A DNA stretch of 64,000 bases from EW11 sp035765635 (GTDB lineage Bacteria > Verrucomicrobiota > Verrucomicrobiia > Opitutales > Opitutaceae). The notes under the pieces were generated by a model that was not told the origin of the DNA, did not search any database, and saw only the letters and a program-made list of their open reading frames with translations. The stretch covers positions 186,001 through 250,000 of the forward strand of contig DASTWZ010000029.1 in the NCBI GenBank assembly GCA_035765635.1. Reading direction: 5' to 3'. Position 1 is the stretch's first letter; each line of letters opens with the position of its first letter. Shown in pieces: positions 59,889-64,000 of this stretch. Position numbers and translations under genes: made by a program.

Positions 59889-61703
59889 ATGAAGATTCTC
59901 GGGATCAGCGCGTACTACCATGACTCGGCCGCGGCGTGGGTGGAGAATGGACGAGTCCTGGCCGCGGTGCAGGAGGAGCGCTTCACGCGGATAAAGCACG
60001 ATGCCTCGTTTCCGCAGCACGCGATCGAATATTGTCTCGGCATCGGAGGCGGTGCGCCGGACGCGATCGTTTATTACGAAAAGCCGCTGCAGAAGTTCGA
60101 ACGAATCTTGTCCACGGCGGCTTCGGTTGCCCCGCGTGGCTTTGGCGCGTTTGCCGCGGCTATTCCGAGTTGGTTGAAAGAAAAACTTTGGATTCCGCTG
60201 CAAATTGAAAACGCGCTCCGCCGCCTCGGTGTGGACGCCGTCGGGAAAATTCATTTTTCGTCCCACCACCTTTCCCACGCGGCGAGCGCATTCTTTCCCT
60301 CGCCGTTTCAACGCGCTGCAATTCTCACGCTCGACGGAGTGGGCGAGTGGACGACGACGGCGTACGGTGTCGGTCGGGACAATCAGATCGAATTGCGCCG
60401 TGAGCTGCAGTTTCCCGATTCCCTCGGGCTGCTGTATTCAGCTTTCACCTACTTCTGTGGTTTCCGGGTCAATTCCGGCGAGTACAAGCTCATGGGTCTG
60501 GCGCCTTACGGCTCGCCGAAATATTGCGAGGTCATCCTGCGTGAGTTGATCGATTTGCGGGACGATGGATCGTTTGCGCTCAACCAAAGTTATTTCGGCT
60601 ACCTTCGAGGAGAGCGCATGACGAATGATCGCTTTGCCGCGCTTTTCGGCGGACGCGAACGCCGGCCCGAGGAGCGAATCACGACTCGGGAGTGCAATCT
60701 CGCTTCTTCGATCCAAGCGGTGACAGACGAAATCGTTCTGCGCCTGGCGCGCACCGTGCACGCCGAAACCGGGGAAAAAAATCTCTGCCTGGCCGGAGGC
60801 GTTGCGCTGAACTGCGTCGCGAATGGGCGGCTGTTGCGCGAAAGTTTGTTCGAGAACATCTGGGTTCAACCCGCCTCGGGCGATGCAGGAGGCGCGCTGG
60901 GAGCGGCGCTCGCGTTCTATTATCTCGGACAAAATAGGCCGCGCGCCGCGGATGGGAATCGAGATCAGATGAGCGGCGCGATGTTGGGACCGGAATATTC
61001 CGATGAAGTAATCGATGCGGCGCTTCGGCGGCGCGGCATTGTCGCTGAGCGTCTCGATCGTCCGGCGTGGCTGGCGCGCGTTGCGGAAGCGATCGCGTCG
61101 GAAAAGGTCGTCGGACTTTTTCAGGGCCGCGCGGAGTTTGGTCCGCGTGCGTTGGGCAATCGGTCGATTCTCGCGGACGCGCGATCCGTGGACATGCAGC
61201 GGGTGCTGAATTTGAAGATTAAGTTCCGCGAATCGTTCCGACCATTCGCCCCCGTCGTGCTGGCGGAGCATGCCGCGGAATATTTCAATCTGCAGCACGC
61301 GTCGCCGTACATGCTTTTCACCGCGCCGGTTCGTGAGTCGAGGCGGCGTCCCGTTGCCGCAAATGGCGAGATATTGGAGCGCCTGAATGAAATTCGCTCC
61401 GACGTGCCAGCGATCACACATGTCGATTTTTCGGCGCGCGTCCAAACGGTGGATCGCGAAACACATCCGGCCCTGCATGCTTTGCTTACCGAGTTTCATC
61501 GCCTCACGGGCTGTCCGGTCATGATCAATACTTCGTTTAACGTCCGAGGTGAGCCACCGGTTTGTCATCCGGACGACGCCATTGCCGGCTTTCTCGAGAC
61601 TGGGATGGATGCGCTTGCGATTGGTTCATTCTTTATCGAGAAATCCGCGCTCGATCCGCAGCTGTTGACGCAGGTTGTGCCTCGGCAGTTCGCCGCGGAT
61701 TAA
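59889..61703 (+). CDS. NodU/CmcH-family O-carbamoyltransferase
   Basis: A 604-residue enzyme transferring carbamoyl from carbamoyl phosphate to a hydroxyl group. ILGISAYYHDSAAAWVENG and the metal-binding FSSHHLSHAASAFFPSPF start the Kae1-like domain. LTLDGVGEWTTTAYG, SGEYKLMGLAPYGSPKY and CLAGGVALNCVANGRLL continue it. The C-terminal domain has RAEFGPRALGNRSILADAR and MINTSFNVRGEPPVCHPDD. Relatives act on antibiotics, Nod factors and saxitoxin. Here, next to an SGNH hydrolase and small membrane proteins, a glycan or lipid acceptor is more likely. Confidence 0.93.
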   Translation: MKILGISAYYHDSAAAWVENGRVLAAVQEERFTRIKHDASFPQHAIEYCLGIGGGAPDAIVYYEKPLQKFERILSTAASVAPRGFGAFAAAIPSWLKEKLWIPLQIENALRRLGVDAVGKIHFSSHHLSHAASAFFPSPFQRAAILTLDGVGEWTTTAYGVGRDNQIELRRELQFPDSLGLLYSAFTYFCGFRVNSGEYKLMGLAPYGSPKYCEVILRELIDLRDDGSFALNQSYFGYLRGERMTNDRFAALFGGRERRPEERITTRECNLASSIQAVTDEIVLRLARTVHAETGEKNLCLAGGVALNCVANGRLLRESLFENIWVQPASGDAGGALGAALAFYYLGQNRPRAADGNRDQMSGAMLGPEYSDEVIDAALRRRGIVAERLDRPAWLARVAEAIASEKVVGLFQGRAEFGPRALGNRSILADARSVDMQRVLNLKIKFRESFRPFAPVVLAEHAAEYFNLQHASPYMLFTAPVRESRRRPVAANGEILERLNEIRSDVPAITHVDFSARVQTVDRETHPALHALLTEFHRLTGCPVMINTSFNVRGEPPVCHPDDAIAGFLETGMDALAIGSFFIEKSALDPQLLTQVVPRQFAAD

Positions 61704-61719
61704 GCGACCCCTTTTCCCA

Positions 61720-61884
61720 ATGTCGTTTTTGCGCCATCTCCTCCGGCTTTTGAAAGATCTCTGGGCTTTTGCGCGTGAGCACAAAGTGTGGTGGATCGTG
61801 CCGCTTGTAGTGATTCTTCTGATACTGGCGCTGCTCATCGTCGGGGTTTCGACGATTTCGCCCTTTATCTACTCTCTCTTCTGA
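61720..61884 (+). CDS. DUF5989 (SxtK-like) small membrane protein
   Basis: A 54-residue protein. MSFLRHLLRLLKDLWAFARE is an amphipathic, basic N-terminus, followed by one membrane helix (VPLVVILLILALLIVGV) and FIYSLF. This is the SxtK/DUF5989 type that accompanies NodU-type carbamoyltransferases. It starts 17 bp after that gene, and its stop codon TGA shares its A with the next ATG (TGATG). A TGTAGT-N9-GATACT variant lies at 61806-61826 with codons GTA and ATA. Confidence 0.85.
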   Translation: MSFLRHLLRLLKDLWAFAREHKVWWIVPLVVILLILALLIVGVSTISPFIYSLF

Positions 61885-63677
61885 TGGGGACTCCGCGAAA
61901 ACAATCCTGGTGGAAGCGCCTCGTCTTCGGCTGCGTCTTCGCGGGATTCCTCGTCGCGCTCCTGCTGGGAGGCACCGAGGCCGTTCTCCGCCTGGCGAAT
62001 TATGGGCATGCGCCGGGATTTTGGCGGAAAGAAAAGGATGCTGAGGGGCGCGTTTGGATCCGGGAAAATTGGTGGGTGACGGCGCCTTACTTCGCTCCGG
62101 AGCTGATGCGGCGGCCGCATGCGTTTCGCTTGCCGGAGAAAAAAGATCCCGCGGCATATCGCATTTTTGTCCTGGGCAGCTCTGCGGCAATGGGTGATCC
62201 CGAGCCCTCTTTCTCGATGGCGCGAGTGCTCGAGACATTGTTGCGCACAGCCTATCCGAAAGTGCGTTTCGAGGTCATCAATGCGGCGGTCACGGCGATT
62301 AACTCGAACGTCGTGCGCGGGATCGCGGCGGATTGCGCCGAACTGCAGCCGGATCTTTTCATCGTTTACGAAGGAAACAACGAAGTCATCGGGCCTTTTG
62401 GTCCGGCTACTGTATTCACTCCGGTACTACGCCGGCCTGGCGCGATTCGCGCAGCGATTTTTTTGCGGGGTTTGCGCGTTGGCCAACTGGTCTCGCGGCT
62501 TGCGCGCGGGGCGAATCCGGAGCAGCAGTCGTTGAACGAGTGGGGCGGGATGCAGATGTTTTTGAAACACGAAATTGCGGCGGATGATCCCCGGCTCGAG
62601 ACGACAGAGGCGCTGTTCCGGGACAATCTTCGCGCCATTGTTGAGAGCGGAGAAAAGGTCGGCGCCACGGTTTTGCTGGCGAATGTGTTGACGAATCAAA
62701 AGGACCTCGCGCCGTTTCGCTCGCGGCATTCGGCGAATGTCTCGCCCGAGCAAGCTGCGGCGTGTGATCGGGCGATTGGCGACGGCCATCAGAAGATCGC
62801 GGCGCGTGATTTCGCAGCGGCAGAGACGGATTTTCGCGCGGCGACGAAGGCAGACGATGGGTTTGCCGAAGCGCATTTCCAACTCGGACGAATTCTTCTG
62901 CGCGAAGGAAAGTCCGGGGAGGCGCATGTGGAATTTCAACGCGCGATCGATCTGGACACGTTGCGATTTCGCACGGATTCGCGTTTGAATCGCGCGATTG
63001 CCGACACGGCGCAAGAGACGAAGGCGACCTTTGTCGACCTGGTCGCGGCGGCGGAGAAGGATTCGCCGGGCGGAATTTTGGGCGATGAGCTTCTCTACGA
63101 GCACGTGCACCTGACATTCCGCGGCACGTACGATGTTGCGGTGCAACTTTTCGGACAGGTATCGGAAGATTTGAAAAAGCGGGGTCGGGTGAGTGAGGCG
63201 GCAGTGCCGTTGCGCATCGACGAGGCGCGAGAGCGGCTCGCGTTCACCACGTACGAGCAGGCGATGATTGTGAAGCAAATGCTGTCGCGGTTTCAGCACG
63301 CGCCGTTCACGGAGCAATCGAACATTCGCGAACGCATCACGACCTACTCGCAGCGCGATGCGAGGGCGGCCCAGCTTCTCTCCATGCCGGAGAGTGCGCC
63401 GGCGCTCTTCGCTATTTATGATGCAGCGATCGCGGCCAATCCGAGTGACTGGGTGCTGCGTCGAAATTACGGCATGGCCTTGGTGTCACTCGGCCGACCT
63501 GATCGCGCGAAGCCGCAGCTTTTGGCGGCGCTGGCGGTCATTCCAGATGACCCGGACACCCTTTATGGATTGATTCTCGCGCATCGCGCCTTGGGCGAGA
63601 CGGCTGAGGCGGCCAGGCGCACGGAGCAACTGCGCAAACTCGAGCCGCGATATCCGGGACTGGCGGAGCTGCGGTGA
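61884..63677 (+). CDS. Membrane-anchored SGNH hydrolase-like protein with TPR repeats
   Basis: A 597-residue protein with an N-terminal membrane helix (VFGCVFAGFLVALLLGG). SGNH-hydrolase blocks are visible: IFVLGSSAAMGDPEP (98-100 in place of GDS), INAAVTAINS, FIVYEGNNEVIG (GNN 164-166) and LLYEHVHLTFRG (His407/409). A TPR-like stretch (about 300-365) interrupts the fold, and another closes the protein (about 530-590). It probably acts in the periplasm as an esterase or acetyltransferase partner. Translation is coupled to DUF5989. A palindrome variant with codons GTA and CTA is at 62411-62431. Confidence 0.82.
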   Translation: MGTPRKQSWWKRLVFGCVFAGFLVALLLGGTEAVLRLANYGHAPGFWRKEKDAEGRVWIRENWWVTAPYFAPELMRRPHAFRLPEKKDPAAYRIFVLGSSAAMGDPEPSFSMARVLETLLRTAYPKVRFEVINAAVTAINSNVVRGIAADCAELQPDLFIVYEGNNEVIGPFGPATVFTPVLRRPGAIRAAIFLRGLRVGQLVSRLARGANPEQQSLNEWGGMQMFLKHEIAADDPRLETTEALFRDNLRAIVESGEKVGATVLLANVLTNQKDLAPFRSRHSANVSPEQAAACDRAIGDGHQKIAARDFAAAETDFRAATKADDGFAEAHFQLGRILLREGKSGEAHVEFQRAIDLDTLRFRTDSRLNRAIADTAQETKATFVDLVAAAEKDSPGGILGDELLYEHVHLTFRGTYDVAVQLFGQVSEDLKKRGRVSEAAVPLRIDEARERLAFTTYEQAMIVKQMLSRFQHAPFTEQSNIRERITTYSQRDARAAQLLSMPESAPALFAIYDAAIAANPSDWVLRRNYGMALVSLGRPDRAKPQLLAALAVIPDDPDTLYGLILAHRALGETAEAARRTEQLRKLEPRYPGLAELR

Positions 63678-64000
63678 GCAGAGGGCGAGGTGAGGTCGGT
63701 TTCAAACCGGCCGCAAAAAGGCACAAAAGGCGCAAAGAGGGTTTTGAGTTTCTGCACTGCTGTCCTGGGGAATCGCGCGAGTCCGCGAGGATTTTTTTCG
63801 ACGAATGGATGCGGCAGCTGCGTTTCCGAACGCGGATGCGCTGGTTCGTGGAGCGCAGGCGTCTCGCCTGCAAAGTAGCCGAATGCAGGCGGGACGCCTG
63901 CGCTCCAAATACCCCGACCGCGTTTGGAAACGCGGCCGCTCATTCCTATCACACTTTTGCGCGCAAAAAAGCGGCGCTATTTTGCGCCGACGGAGAGAAG
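63678..64000. repeat. Gene-free region with nested inverted repeats
   Basis: No convincing gene was seen in these 323 bp. CGGTTT / AAACCG is at 63697-63709, and an A/G-rich CGCAAAAAGGCACAAAAGG tract at 63712-63736. The main element has outer arms 63821-63835 and 63918-63932 (14 of 15 pairs) and inner arms 63850-63872 and 63884-63906 (22 of 23 pairs), each inner arm containing GCGCAGGCGTC or its complement. A last small hairpin, CGGCGC / GCGCCG, is at 63972-63989. This looks like a multicopy, mobile or RNA-level element. Confidence 0.75.

Noticed and set aside
1..64000. tRNA, rRNA, CRISPR arrays, prophage or insertion sequences
   Set aside because: No cloverleaf-like segment with a T-loop, no repeat-spacer series, and no transposase, integrase or phage structural gene was recognised by eye. 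A covariance-model scan could still find a small RNA I missed.

Overview
The window is GC-rich bacterial chromosome, read as Verrucomicrobiota and probably Opitutaceae-like. This rests on gene content and style: TonB-dependent receptors of Opitutaceae type, a MamK-like actin, a CBS/DHH pyrophosphatase next to tyrA, an exonuclease/ligase repair operon, and long hairpin-forming intergenic repeats. Several highly expressed genes (dnaK, groES, groEL, rplU) lack a clear Shine-Dalgarno sequence. The placement is an inference; no rRNA or tRNA gene was seen. Almost everything is housekeeping or chromosomal accessory material. I saw no prophage, insertion sequence or CRISPR array.

Layout. 1-7962: a truncated LON-domain protein, a DHA2-type exporter, then an overlapping operon (FAH dehydratase, 2,5-dioxovalerate dehydrogenase, YjhG/YagF-type sugar-acid dehydratase, ACS-type transporter) that reads as a non-phosphorylating Weimberg-like route from a pentonate to 2-oxoglutarate. 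8069-12141: dnaK, groES, groEL. 12189-17698 (minus): pyrophosphatase, tyrA, aroA, cmk, plsC. 17784-23129: ilvE-like aminotransferase, MamK-like actin with a small partner, ribosomal proteins L27 and L21, a coiled-coil membrane protein and a PfkB kinase. 23230-31579: 3-methyladenine glycosylase, then a minus-strand operon of overlapping genes: fused exonuclease-ligase, Lhr-like helicase, PdeM phosphoesterase, DUF3108 protein, GT9 transferase. 31747-42796: AI-2E-type permease, HAD hydrolase, prfA-prmC, tail-specific protease, glnE, a rhomboid lacking its serine, ferredoxin. 42986-53576: BtuB-like receptor, M3 oligopeptidase, tamB-tamA, YugP-type peptidase. 53715-64000: DUF3300 protein, GT61 transferase, a large TonB receptor, then an SxtJ / carbamoyltransferase / DUF5989 / SGNH-hydrolase unit, ending in a repeat-rich intergenic region.

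The most unusual signal is not a gene. A 21-bp interrupted palindrome, TGTAGT-N9-ACTACA, occurs four times without mismatch (30555, 40095, 48994, 50110). All four copies lie inside coding sequence, all in the same reading phase, and all use the A/T-ending codons GTA and CTA that their neighbours avoid. Looser TGTA-N13-TACA relatives are also present, one of them in the groES-groEL spacer. This points to selection on the DNA itself, for example by an unknown binding protein, nucleoid-organising factor or modification enzyme. Other leads are the exonuclease-ligase fusion, the carbamoyltransferase unit, the MamK-like actin pair, the serine-less rhomboid and three kinds of long intergenic inverted repeat.
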